From: Actinomycetes bacterium | GTDB taxonomy: Bacteria; Actinomycetota; Actinomycetes; Propionibacteriales; Nocardioidaceae | Assembly: GCA_023460975.1 (NCBI GenBank) | Contig: JAEWOG010000022.1 | Span: forward strand, 1 to 37,235 | Length of the DNA stretch: 37,235 nucleotides | Direction: 5' to 3' | Notes under the pieces: generated by a model | Told to the model about the DNA's origin: nothing | The model's input: only the letters and a program-made list of their open reading frames with translations | The model's database searches: none | Shown here: positions 1-8,386 of the stretch, one piece after another | Layout: each line of letters begins with the position of its first letter | How positions within the stretch are numbered: the first letter of the stretch is position 1 | Made by a program: the position numbers and the translations under genes

Positions 1-1
1 G

Positions 2-3000
2 TATTCGATGCTCGACGGGGCCTCGCTCCTCGACGGCCTGTTCTCGCGCACGCGCGACCTCGGGATGACGTCCATCGCGATGACCGACCACGGCAACCTG
101 CACGGGGCGTACGACTTCTGGTCCAAGGCGAAGAAGTATGACGTCAAGCCCATCATCGGGCTCGAGGCCTACATCACCCCCGGCACGCCCCGCGGCGAGC
201 GACGCCGCGTGCGCTGGGGCAAGGGTGACGTCGCCGAGGAGGGCGGCAACGACGTCGCCGGTGGCGGCGCGTACACCCACATGACGATGTGGGCCGAGAC
301 CACCGAGGGCATGCACAACCTCTTCCGACTCTCGTCGCGATCGAGCCTGGAGGGCTACTTCTACAAGCCCCGCATGGACAAGGAGATCCTCGCCGAGCAC
401 AGCGCCGGCTTGATGGTCTCCACGGGGTGCCCCAGTGGCGCCATCCAGACCCGGCTGAGGTTGGGCCAGTACGACGAGGCCGTGCGTGAGGCCGCCGAGC
501 TCCAGGACATCTTCGGCAAGGACAACGTGTTCCTCGAGCTGATGGACCACGGCATCGACATCGAGAAGCGGGTGCGCGACGACCTGCTTCGCCTGGGCAA
601 GCAGATGGGCCTGCCGCCCATCGCGACGAACGACTCGCACTACAACAACCCCGAGGACGCCGACGCCCACGACGCTCTGATCTGTGTGGCCTCGGGCAAG
701 CGGCTCGCCGACCCCAACCGCCTCAAGTTCGACGGCGGCGGTTACTACATCAAGTCCGCAGCCGAGATGCGGGAGCTGTGGGCCGATCGGTTCGGCATGC
801 CGGAGGCGTGTGACAACACCCTCCTGATCGCCGAGCGGGCCAACGTGGAGTTCACCGAGTCGACGGGCGGCTACATGGCCCGCGCCGACATCCCGGCGGG
901 CGAGACCGAGGAGTCCTGGTTCCGCAAGGAGGTGTGGCGCGGGATCGAGGCGCGCTACCCGGGCGAGAGGATGACCCAGGAGGTCAAGGATCGCGTCGAG
1001 ATGGAGCTCGCGATCATCTCGCAGAAGGGCTACTGCGGTTACTACCTCGTGGTCGCCGACTTCATCCAGTGGTCCAAGGACAACGGCATCCGGGTCGGTC
1101 CGGGCCGCGGCTCGGGTGCGGGCTCGATCGCCGCGTACGCCCTGCTGATCACCGACCTGTGCCCCCTGGAGCACGGACTCTTCTTCGAGCGCTTCCTCAA
1201 CCCCGAGCGCCCCTCGATGCCCGACTTCGACATCGACTTCGACGATGCGCGGCGAGGCGAGGTCATCACCTACGTCACGGAGAAGTACGGCACCGAGCGC
1301 GTCGCGCAGATCGCCACCTTCGGCCGGCTCAAGGCGAAGGCGGCCATCAAGGACGCGGCCCGCGTGCTCGATCACGGCTTCGCCATCGGCGACCGGATCA
1401 CCAAGGCGCTGCCCGCCGACGTCATGGGCAAGGGCGTTCCGCTCAAGGAGCTCTTCAACGCCGACCACAAGCGCTACGGCGAGGGCGGCGAGTTCCGCGC
1501 GCTCTACGAGAACGAGCACGACGTCCGCACGATCTACGACACCGCCGTCGGGCTCGAGGGCCAGATTCGCAACTGGGGTGTCCACGCTGCCGGCGTCATC
1601 ATGTCGTCGGAGCCCATCATCGACGTGGTGCCGATCATGGCCCGTCCCCAGGACGGCGCCATCATCACCCAGTTCGACTACCCGATGTGTGAGTCGCTGG
1701 GCCTGGTCAAGATGGACTTCCTCGGGCTGTCCAACCTCCGCATCCTCGAGGATGCGCTGGGCAACATCCGGGCCAACCGCGACGAGGAGGTCGTCCTCGA
1801 GGAGCTCCCGTTCGACGACCGCGCGACGTACGAACTGATGGGCCGCGGCGACACCCTGGGGGTGTTCCAGCTCGATGGTCAGGGCATGCGCGCGCTGCTG
1901 CGATCCATGCAGCCGGACAAGTTCGCCGACATCACGGCCGTGTCCGCCCTCTACCGCCCGGGGCCGATGGGCGCCGACTCCCACAACAAGTACGCCCGCC
2001 GCAAGAACGGCCGGGAGCCGATCGAGCCGATCCACCCGGCGCTGGAGGAGGCCCTCGAGCCGGTGCTCGGGGAGACGTACGGCCTGATCGTCTACCAGGA
2101 GCAGGTGATGGCGATCGCCCAGGTCCTGGCGGGCTTCACGCTGGGTGCGGCCGACAACCTGCGCCGCGCGATGGGCAAGAAGAAGAAGGAGGAGCTGGAC
2201 AAGCAGTACGCCGGCTTCCAGGCCGGCATGCTCGAGCGCGGCTACCCGCAGGCCGCGATCACCACGCTGTGGGAGATCCTGCTCCCGTTCTCGGACTACG
2301 CCTTCAACAAGTCCCACTCCGCGGCGTACGGCGTCATCACGTACTGGACCGCCTACCTCAAGGCCAACTACCCGACCGAGTACATGGCTGCCCTCCTGAC
2401 GTCCGTGAAGGACGACAAGGACAAGATGGCCATCTACCTCAACGAGTGCCGCCGGATGAAGATCCAGGTCTTCCCGCCGGACGTGAACTCCTCGGCGCAC
2501 AACTTCACGGCCGTGGGCAGCGACATCCGATTCGGGCTGACGGCGGTGCGCAACGTGGGCTCCAACGTGGTCGACGGCGTCGTCTCGGCCCGCGAGGAGC
2601 AGGGCGCCTTCAGCGACTTCAACGACTTCCTGTCCAAGGTGCCGGCCCAGGTGTGCAACAAGCGCGTCATCGACTCGCTCATCAAGGCCGGATCCTTCGA
2701 CGAGCTCAAGCACCGGCGCCGCGCCCTCGTGGCGGTGCACGAGTCGGCCGTCGACCAGTACGTCGACATCAAGCGCAACGAGGCGATCGGGCAGGACTCG
2801 CTGTTCGCCGGCATGGACGATGACGACGACGGTGGCTTCGGCGTGAGCGTGCCGATCCCCGACATCGAGGAGTGGGACAAGATGACCCTCCTCGGCCACG
2901 AGCGAGACATGCTCGGCCTCTACGTCTCCGACCACCCGTTGATGGGCCTCGAGCACGTGCTCTCGCAGGGGACCGACTGCACGATCGGCCAGCTGCTCGG

Positions 3001-3508
3001 TGACGAGGACCGCCCACACGGGACCACGCTGACGGTGTCGGGGCTGGTGACGTCGGTGCAGCGCAAGATCACCAAGAAGGGTGATCCGTGGGCGACGCTG
3101 ACACTGGAGGATCTCGACGGTGCGATCGAGGTGCTGCTGTTCCCCAGCTCCTACCAACTCGCGTCCGTCCACCTCACCGAGGACGCCATCATCCGGGTCA
3201 AGGGTCAGTTGAGCCGCGACAAGGAGCAGCCCGAGCTGCGCGGCCAGGAAGTGAGCGTCCCGGACCTGTCGCAGGGACCGAGCGGGCCGGTCGTGATCAG
3301 CATTCCCTCGACCCGGTGCACTCCGGGCGTCGTCGACCAGCTGCGCGAGGTACTGGGGGCGCACCCCGGCATGACGGAGGTGCAGTTGCGCCTCGTCACC
3401 CGTGCGTCGACCAAGGTGTTCCGTCTCCCCGACGGTCTGCGTGTGACGCCCACGTCGGCCCTGTTCGCGGACCTGAAGCAGTTGCTGGGACCGGGGTGTC
3501 TGACGTGA
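2..3508 (+). CDS. dnaE: DNA polymerase III alpha subunit, 5' end missing
   Basis: This is the replicative DNA polymerase catalytic subunit. The frame is open to the left edge (Tyr-Ser before the Met at 8), so the true start and the first PHP-domain histidines lie outside the window. Visible are the rest of the PHP domain (MTDHGNLHGAYDFW), the polymerase core with the catalytic pair in PDFDIDFDD (Asp408 and Asp410 counted from the Met at 8), NKSHSAAYGVITYW in the fingers region, and a C-terminal OB fold (about residues 1000-1080). At about 1170 residues it has the size of actinobacterial DnaE1. A proofreading-type PHP domain is characteristic of DnaE1, and the visible part keeps its histidines. 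The stop overlaps the next start by 4 bases, so the following membrane protein is probably translationally coupled. Confidence 0.96.
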   Translation, partial: YSMLDGASLLDGLFSRTRDLGMTSIAMTDHGNLHGAYDFWSKAKKYDVKPIIGLEAYITPGTPRGERRRVRWGKGDVAEEGGNDVAGGGAYTHMTMWAETTEGMHNLFRLSSRSSLEGYFYKPRMDKEILAEHSAGLMVSTGCPSGAIQTRLRLGQYDEAVREAAELQDIFGKDNVFLELMDHGIDIEKRVRDDLLRLGKQMGLPPIATNDSHYNNPEDADAHDALICVASGKRLADPNRLKFDGGGYYIKSAAEMRELWADRFGMPEACDNTLLIAERANVEFTESTGGYMARADIPAGETEESWFRKEVWRGIEARYPGERMTQEVKDRVEMELAIISQKGYCGYYLVVADFIQWSKDNGIRVGPGRGSGAGSIAAYALLITDLCPLEHGLFFERFLNPERPSMPDFDIDFDDARRGEVITYVTEKYGTERVAQIATFGRLKAKAAIKDAARVLDHGFAIGDRITKALPADVMGKGVPLKELFNADHKRYGEGGEFRALYENEHDVRTIYDTAVGLEGQIRNWGVHAAGVIMSSEPIIDVVPIMARPQDGAIITQFDYPMCESLGLVKMDFLGLSNLRILEDALGNIRANRDEEVVLEELPFDDRATYELMGRGDTLGVFQLDGQGMRALLRSMQPDKFADITAVSALYRPGPMGADSHNKYARRKNGREPIEPIHPALEEALEPVLGETYGLIVYQEQVMAIAQVLAGFTLGAADNLRRAMGKKKKEELDKQYAGFQAGMLERGYPQAAITTLWEILLPFSDYAFNKSHSAAYGVITYWTAYLKANYPTEYMAALLTSVKDDKDKMAIYLNECRRMKIQVFPPDVNSSAHNFTAVGSDIRFGLTAVRNVGSNVVDGVVSAREEQGAFSDFNDFLSKVPAQVCNKRVIDSLIKAGSFDELKHRRRALVAVHESAVDQYVDIKRNEAIGQDSLFAGMDDDDDGGFGVSVPIPDIEEWDKMTLLGHERDMLGLYVSDHPLMGLEHVLSQGTDCTIGQLLGDEDRPHGTTLTVSGLVTSVQRKITKKGDPWATLTLEDLDGAIEVLLFPSSYQLASVHLTEDAIIRVKGQLSRDKEQPELRGQEVSVPDLSQGPSGPVVISIPSTRCTPGVVDQLREVLGAHPGMTEVQLRLVTRASTKVFRLPDGLRVTPTSALFADLKQLLGPGCLT

Positions 3509-4074
3509 GCACGAGGCCCGTGCTGGTCCGCACGGTCGGTGTCGTGGGCGGCATGGGCGTCCTCGGTGCTGCCGCGGGGGCCCTGTGGGAAGCGATCTGG
3601 GACGCCCCGACCGGGGTCGTGTGGCAGGGCGAGTGGCTGCTCTACCCCTCCGGCCCCGATCTGGGCTTCGACGCCGTGGCCCTCTACGTCGTCATCGGCT
3701 TCGCCGCCGGGCTGCTGGTCGGGGTGGCGTTGGCGCTGTTCCTCGTCGGGCGAGAACTCATCACGCTGCTCGGGGTGTGCGTTGGCTCCGTGCTGGCAGC
3801 GTGGGTCATGTTCGCGACCGGGCAGGCACTGGGCCCACCCGATCCTCAGGTGCTGGCCCAGCGCCTCGACGACTTCGAGACGCTGCCGGCTCAGCTCGAC
3901 GTCGGTGAGGCCACGCGCTTCGCGCCGTTCGGCAGCACCGCGTCCCTGGCGTGGCCGCTCGGCTCGGTGCTCGGGCTGGGACTCACCATGCTGGTCACCG
4001 ATGGCCGGCGTCGTCGGCCATCGGGCCCTTCCAACCCGCGTACGAACGATGGGGACGTCAGTCCCACTGGGTAG
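3505..4074 (+). CDS. small multi-pass membrane protein of unknown function
   Basis: This 189-residue protein starts with GTG inside the dnaE stop (GTGA overlap). It has about four predicted hydrophobic segments, near residues 8-28, 55-80, 82-105 and 145-165. Between the third and fourth lies a polar, presumably extracytoplasmic stretch, and the tail is short and basic (RRRRPSG). The pattern resembles the DUF2567-like actinobacterial membrane proteins, but I am not certain of that assignment. No catalytic motif is visible. The strong coupling to dnaE says only that the two are co-transcribed; it does not imply a replication role. A longer frame begins at 3088 inside dnaE, but the overlap start is the natural one. 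Confidence 0.7.
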   Translation: MSTRPVLVRTVGVVGGMGVLGAAAGALWEAIWDAPTGVVWQGEWLLYPSGPDLGFDAVALYVVIGFAAGLLVGVALALFLVGRELITLLGVCVGSVLAAWVMFATGQALGPPDPQVLAQRLDDFETLPAQLDVGEATRFAPFGSTASLAWPLGSVLGLGLTMLVTDGRRRRPSGPSNPRTNDGDVSPTG

Positions 4075-4131
4075 TCTGGGCCGCGCGAGGGCGAGTGGGT
4101 CGCCCACCGATGATGCAAACGGGGGAGCAGC

Positions 4132-5778
4132 GTGAGCACGTACTACGGGGGACCCGACCAGTTGTCCCCAATGGGTCAGGGACCGACTCCGCCGCGCTCG
4201 AAGTCCCGGACCGGGGCGATCGTCGCGGGCCTGGGTGTGGCCGGACTCGCCGTGGCCGGTGTGGCGGTGGGCGCCACGTACTTCTTCAGCGCCGGCGCGC
4301 AGCCCGCCGAGGCGTTGCCCGACTCGACCATCGCGTACGTCTCCGTCGACCTCAACCCCTCGGGGGCGCAGAAGGTCGAGGCGATCCGACTCCTGCGCAA
4401 GTTCCCCGCCTTCACCGACTCGGTGGACGTGGACGAGGACAGTGACCTGGTCCAGGAGCTCTTCGACCAGGCCATCGCCGAGGGCGAGTGCACGGACCTG
4501 AACTACGCCGACGACGTCAAGCCGTGGCTCGGCGCCCGCGCGGCTGTGGCGGCCGTGGACGCGGGCGAGGAGACCCCCGCGGGCGTGGTCGTGATCCAGG
4601 TCAAGGACGAGCAGAAGGCCACCGACGGCCTCGAGGCCGTCGTCGCCGCGTGCGGCGGCAGCACTGACGACCTGGGCGTCGTGGTCTCGGGCGAGTGGGC
4701 GGTCTTCGCGGAGACACAGGGGTTGGCCGACGACGTGGCCGACGCAGCTTCGAGCGCCAACCTCGCCGACGATGCGACGTACCGCAAGTGGACCGACGAG
4801 GCCGGCGGCGACGCGATCGTGCAGGCCTACGTCTCGCCGCGGATCGCGGACTACGCCGATGCCATCGCGGATGCCTCCGACTCAGCGGTGGGCCAGTCTG
4901 AGATGTACTCCGACGACCCCTTCTCGGACGACCTCGAGGACGACTTCTCCGATGGGCTCCCCACGGGGCCGGGCACCACGGACCCCGAGGCGATCAAGGA
5001 GGCCTTGTCCAAGTTCCAGGGAGCCGCGGCAGCGATCCGTTTCGACAACGCCGGCCTGGAGGTGGAGTTCGCCTCCGGCGTCGAGGCCGAGGCGGACGGC
5101 ATCATGGGTGACGGCGCCGGCGAACTCGTCGGTGACCTGCCCGCCTCGACCGTTGCGGCCTTCGGCCTCGGGCTGGACGAGGACTGGCTCGCCAACGTGG
5201 AGCGGGAGATGGCCAAGCTCGACGACGCGGCCGAGTTCGACGTCGATGAGCTGCTCTCCGAGGTGGGGATCACCCGTGAGGACGTGACCGGACTCCTCGG
5301 CGAGGGGGTGGCCGTGGCAGTGGGGTCAGGCATCGACGTCGACGCCGTGACCAACGGCGGGATCGAGGAGATGCCGGCTGCCGCCGTTGTCGACACCGAC
5401 GTGGACGCGTTGGGCAGCGCGATCCGCAACATCCTCGCAGCCAGCGGTGAGGACGCCTCCGAGCTGGACTGGCTCACGCCGGCGGGCAGTGACGGCCACG
5501 CTGTGGTCAGCCCGCACGACGGGTTCCGCGACGAGGTCGCCGACCCGAAGGAGCGCCTCAAGGACGTCGACGAATACAAGGACGTCGTCGAGGACGTCGA
5601 CGACGCCCAGGGGCTGCTCTTCGTCAACTTCAACGCCGACGACGACTGGCTGGTTCGGATCCTCGACTCGGAGGCGCCCGACGCTGCTGAAAACGTCGCG
5701 CCGCTCGCGGCCTTCGGCGTGGTCGGCTGGTTCGACGACGGGGTGAGCCACCTCAAGATCCGCCTGACGACGGACTGA
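4132..5778 (+). CDS. DUF3352 domain-containing, membrane-anchored protein
   Basis: This protein has 548 residues. The N-terminus (1-25) is proline- and glycine-rich and cytoplasmic, followed by one hydrophobic segment at about 27-52. A long, very acidic extracytoplasmic part then begins with the pattern PDSTIAYVSVDLNPSG typical of DUF3352 proteins. An Asp/Glu-rich low-complexity patch lies near 260-280 (DDPFSDDLEDDFSDG). The GTG start at 4132 has a good purine-rich ribosome site (GGGGGAG, 4121-4127). A TAGTCT hexamer at 4072-4077 could be its -10 box, giving a leader of about 50 bases. The family is widespread in Nocardioides-like genomes and its function is unknown. A long convergent inverted repeat follows the stop. 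Confidence 0.85.
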   Translation: MSTYYGGPDQLSPMGQGPTPPRSKSRTGAIVAGLGVAGLAVAGVAVGATYFFSAGAQPAEALPDSTIAYVSVDLNPSGAQKVEAIRLLRKFPAFTDSVDVDEDSDLVQELFDQAIAEGECTDLNYADDVKPWLGARAAVAAVDAGEETPAGVVVIQVKDEQKATDGLEAVVAACGGSTDDLGVVVSGEWAVFAETQGLADDVADAASSANLADDATYRKWTDEAGGDAIVQAYVSPRIADYADAIADASDSAVGQSEMYSDDPFSDDLEDDFSDGLPTGPGTTDPEAIKEALSKFQGAAAAIRFDNAGLEVEFASGVEAEADGIMGDGAGELVGDLPASTVAAFGLGLDEDWLANVEREMAKLDDAAEFDVDELLSEVGITREDVTGLLGEGVAVAVGSGIDVDAVTNGGIEEMPAAAVVDTDVDALGSAIRNILAASGEDASELDWLTPAGSDGHAVVSPHDGFRDEVADPKERLKDVDEYKDVVEDVDDAQGLLFVNFNADDDWLVRILDSEAPDAAENVAPLAAFGVVGWFDDGVSHLKIRLTTD

Positions 5779-5791
5779 CCGTTTGATGCAT

Positions 5792-5830
5792 CGATCGGCC
5801 GCCCGGGTCAGTGACCGGGGCGGCCGATCG
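5792..5830. terminator. bidirectional terminator between convergent genes
   Basis: A near-perfect inverted repeat has 19-base arms (5792-5810 and 5812-5830), one mismatch and a one-base centre. It lies between the DUF3352 gene and the convergent ybaK-like gene. The right arm encodes the last residues of the ybaK product, and its stop codon is in the left arm, so the hairpin overlaps coding sequence. There is no T-run, which is common for actinobacterial terminators. Confidence 0.75.
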
Positions 5831-6326
5831 GCTGTGTCAGGGCCTCGGTGAGGCGTACGAGATCGGCGGGAGCGAGCTCGATGTCGAGCCCGCGGCGGCC
5901 TCCGGAGACGTACACGGTCTCGAAGCTCAGGGCGCTGGCGTCCAGCACGGTGCGGTGGTGCTTCTTCTGCCCGATGGGGGAGATGCCTCCGGCCACGTAG
6001 CCCGTCGCGCGCTCGGCCTGGGCGACCTCGGCCATCACCGCCTTGCTGGCTCCCAGCGCCCGCGCGAGTGCCTTGAGGTCGAGATGGCCGGTCACGGGGA
6101 CAACCCCGACGACCAGCTCGCCGCGCCCGCCCGGAGTCTCCAGCGACGCCATGAGCGTCTTGAACACGCGTTCGGGGCTCACACCCAGGGCTTCGGCGGC
6201 TTCGAGTCCGTACGACGTCGCGCGCGGGTCGTGGGCGTAGGGGTGCTCGCGGAACGTGACGTCCGCGCGGAGCAGGGCAGCGGTCGCGGGCGTCGCTCCG
6301 CCCGAGGCCTTTGACTTCTTGGCCAC
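5808..6326 (-). CDS. ybaK: YbaK/EbsC-type aminoacyl-tRNA deacylase
   Basis: This 172-residue protein belongs to the YbaK/ProX editing family, which hydrolyses misacylated Cys-tRNA(Pro) and related species in trans. The full-length fold is present: an N-terminal helix pair after a lysine-rich start, then VFKTLMASL, VPVTGHLDLKALARALGASK and GGISPIGQKK, followed by DIELAPADLVRLTEA at the C-terminus. The GTG start is preceded by GAGAGG. It lies 10 bases downstream of the Lon-N-domain gene, so the two form one minus-strand operon. It could be annotated ybaK or ebsC; substrate preference cannot be read from sequence. Confidence 0.92.
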   Translation of the reverse strand: MAKKSKASGGATPATAALLRADVTFREHPYAHDPRATSYGLEAAEALGVSPERVFKTLMASLETPGGRGELVVGVVPVTGHLDLKALARALGASKAVMAEVAQAERATGYVAGGISPIGQKKHHRTVLDASALSFETVYVSGGRRGLDIELAPADLVRLTEALTQPIGRPGH

Positions 6327-6336
6327 GGGAGGCCTC

Positions 6337-7002
6337 TCAGTTGGGCGACCAGGCCGTGCGGGCCAGGTGGACGGCGGGCAGGGAGGGGACGACGTTCATC
6401 GCGCGCAGCTCGTCCCGCAGGTACTCGGTCACGGTGGCGAGGCGTTCGCCGGCGTCACTGGCCTCGAGAAGGTTCTGGCGCTCGGCCATGGGGAGGGGGG
6501 CCAGCGCGGCGAGGGTCCAGGACAGGTACTCCGGGTCCTGAGGGAGTCGGCCCGAGTAGGGGTCGTCGGCGAGTTCGGCGACCACGGAGCGGTAGGCGGT
6601 GAAGAGGGCTCTGGCCTGGACGAGCAGTTCCTTGCTCACGGCGACAGGCGGCTCGGGGACCGAGACGTGGAGGGCCTGGGGGAACGGGGTGCCCGGCAGC
6701 ATGGAGTCAACGCGAATGCGATCGCGGGCCACTGCGGTCAGGTCGTAACTGCCGTCCTCGCGGACAGCGATGTCGGTGGCCTGGACGAGGCATCCGACCC
6801 GGTACAGCGACTGGGCTCCGTGATCGCCGACCTCGTACCCCTCGCGGATCGCGACGATCCCGAAGAGTCGCTCGGAGGGGTTCGGCTCGCTCAGCAGGTG
6901 CTCGACGAGGGCCCGGTAGCGGTCCTCGAACACGTGCAGGGGGAGGGTCATCCCCGGGAACACGACCGAGCCGAGGGGGAACATCGGCAGGGGCGTACTC
7001 AC
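6337..7002 (-). CDS. Lon N-terminal (LON substrate-binding) domain protein
   Basis: This 221-residue protein consists only of the Lon substrate-binding (PUA-like) domain and lacks the AAA+ and protease parts of Lon. The start has the family pattern MFPLGSVVFPG followed by LPLHVFEDRYRALVEHLL. A helical C-terminal half follows. Such stand-alone LON-domain proteins are common in actinobacteria and have no settled function. The GTG start coincides with the predicted transcription start (leaderless, see 7009-7014). It is co-transcribed with the downstream YbaK-type deacylase. Confidence 0.9.
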   Translation of the reverse strand: MSTPLPMFPLGSVVFPGMTLPLHVFEDRYRALVEHLLSEPNPSERLFGIVAIREGYEVGDHGAQSLYRVGCLVQATDIAVREDGSYDLTAVARDRIRVDSMLPGTPFPQALHVSVPEPPVAVSKELLVQARALFTAYRSVVAELADDPYSGRLPQDPEYLSWTLAALAPLPMAERQNLLEASDAGERLATVTEYLRDELRAMNVVPSLPAVHLARTAWSPN

Positions 7003-7008
7003 CCTGTG

Positions 7009-7014
7009 ACCCTA
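7009..7014 (-). promoter_or_regulatory. -10 box of a leaderless promoter (LON-domain gene)
   Basis: On the minus strand the hexamer TAGGGT ends 6 bases before the GTG start at 7002. Transcription would therefore begin at or within a base of the start codon. There is no Shine-Dalgarno sequence in the short gap. Confidence 0.6.
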
Positions 7015-7063
7015 ACCGTTGTCCACGAGCGGTGGCGGGCGGCTGGGCCGCGAGGCGAGTACC

Positions 7064-7069
7064 TAGAAT
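7064..7069 (+). promoter_or_regulatory. -10 box of a leaderless promoter (his operon)
   Basis: TAGAAT ends 6 bases before the ATG at 7076, the geometry of actinobacterial leaderless mRNAs. A GGAGG at 7070-7074 sits 1 base from that ATG. It would suit the second in-frame ATG at 7079 slightly better, though still with short spacing. The box is back to back with the divergent LON-domain promoter within 73 bases. Confidence 0.6.
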
Positions 7070-7075
7070 GGAGGC

Positions 7076-8386
7076 ATGATGCGCCGTATCGATCTCCGCG
7101 ACGCCGCTTCGGCGTCGGTCGACTACCGCGCGAGCCTGCCTCGCGCTGAGTTCGACGTCGAGGCGGCCACGCATCTCGTGCGCCCCATCATCGACGACGT
7201 CCGCGAGCGCGGGGTCGAGGCCGTGCTCGACCTCACGGAGCGCTTCGACGGTGTGCGCCTGGACGACATCGTGGTCCCGGTCTCGCTCATGAAGCAGGCC
7301 CTGGCCGATCTCGAGCCGGCGGTGCGTGCCGCCCTCGAGGAGTCCATCGCGCGGCTGCGGCTCACGTGCGAGGCCGACCTCGGCCCGGACAAGGTCATCG
7401 AGGTCGCGCCCGGCGCCGTCATCACCCATCGCAAGGTCCCGGTCGACCGCGTCGGGCTCTACGTGCCCGGCGGCGTGGCACCGCTGGTGTCCACCGTCGT
7501 GATGAACGTGGTTCCGGCCCAGGTCGCCGGGGTGCGCTCGATCGCGCTGGCCACGCCGCCGCAGCGCGAGAGCGGGATGCCTGACCTGACCACGCTGGCT
7601 GCCTGCGCCTTGCTCGGCGTGGAGGAGGTCTACGTGGCGGGGGGAGCCCAGGCGATCGCCATGCTGGCCCTCGGCGCGGGTCCGTGCCACCCGGTCGACA
7701 TGGTCATCGGGCCCGGCAACCTGTACGTCACGGCCGCCAAGCGGCTGCTGCGCGGCGTGGTCGGGATCGACTCCGAGGCGGGTCCCAGCGAGATTGCGAT
7801 CCTGGCCGACGACACGGCCGTGCCCGCGTTCGTGGCAGCGGACCTGATGACCGAGGCGGAGCACGGTGGCACCTCGGCCTCGGTGCTGGTGACCGACTCG
7901 GTGGACCTGGCCGACGCGGTGACTGCGGAGCTCGCCGAGCGCGTTGCGGCTGCCCCGCACGGGGCCCGGATCGCGGACGCCTTGGCCGGGCAGCAGTCTG
8001 CGATCGTGCTGGTCGCGGACCTCGCCCAGGGCCTCGAGGTGGTCAACGCCTACGCGAGCGAGCACCTCGAGATCCACACGCGTGACGCCGCTGAGTGGGC
8101 GGCCCGGGTGCGCAACGCCGGGGCGGTCTTCGTCGGGTCGTACGCCCCTGTCGCCGTGGGTGACTACTGCGCCGGGTCCAACCACGTGCTGCCGACGGGT
8201 GGCTGCGCCTGCCACTCCTCCGGACTGTCGGTCTCGGCATTCCTCAAGGAGATGCACGTGGTCGACTACACCCGCGAGGCCCTTGCCGAGGTTGCTGCGC
8301 ACGTCGACATCCTCGCCCGCGCGGAGGACCTCCCCACGCACGGCGCCGGGGTCACGGTGCGCTTCGAGGACGGTCTCGGCCGGTGA
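7076..8386 (+). CDS. hisD: histidinol dehydrogenase
   Basis: HisD is the zinc enzyme that oxidises L-histidinol to L-histidine in two NAD-dependent steps, the last reactions of the pathway. The 436 residues match the normal length. Recognisable blocks are YVPGGVAPLVSTVVMN, GPGNLYVTAAKR, AGPSEIAILADD, EHLEIHTRDA and SNHVLPTGGCA, which carry NAD- and zinc-site residues. It opens the his operon in actinobacterial order. Two consecutive ATGs (7076, 7079) are possible starts; the -10 box favours the first. The stop overlaps the hisC start (GTGA). Confidence 0.97.
   Translation: MMRRIDLRDAASASVDYRASLPRAEFDVEAATHLVRPIIDDVRERGVEAVLDLTERFDGVRLDDIVVPVSLMKQALADLEPAVRAALEESIARLRLTCEADLGPDKVIEVAPGAVITHRKVPVDRVGLYVPGGVAPLVSTVVMNVVPAQVAGVRSIALATPPQRESGMPDLTTLAACALLGVEEVYVAGGAQAIAMLALGAGPCHPVDMVIGPGNLYVTAAKRLLRGVVGIDSEAGPSEIAILADDTAVPAFVAADLMTEAEHGGTSASVLVTDSVDLADAVTAELAERVAAAPHGARIADALAGQQSAIVLVADLAQGLEVVNAYASEHLEIHTRDAAEWAARVRNAGAVFVGSYAPVAVGDYCAGSNHVLPTGGCACHSSGLSVSAFLKEMHVVDYTREALAEVAAHVDILARAEDLPTHGAGVTVRFEDGLGR

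Noticed and set aside
6707..8341. Minus-strand frame of 544 codons opposite hisD
   Set aside because: It is a shadow of hisD, running into the LON-domain gene out of frame, with no conserved motif.
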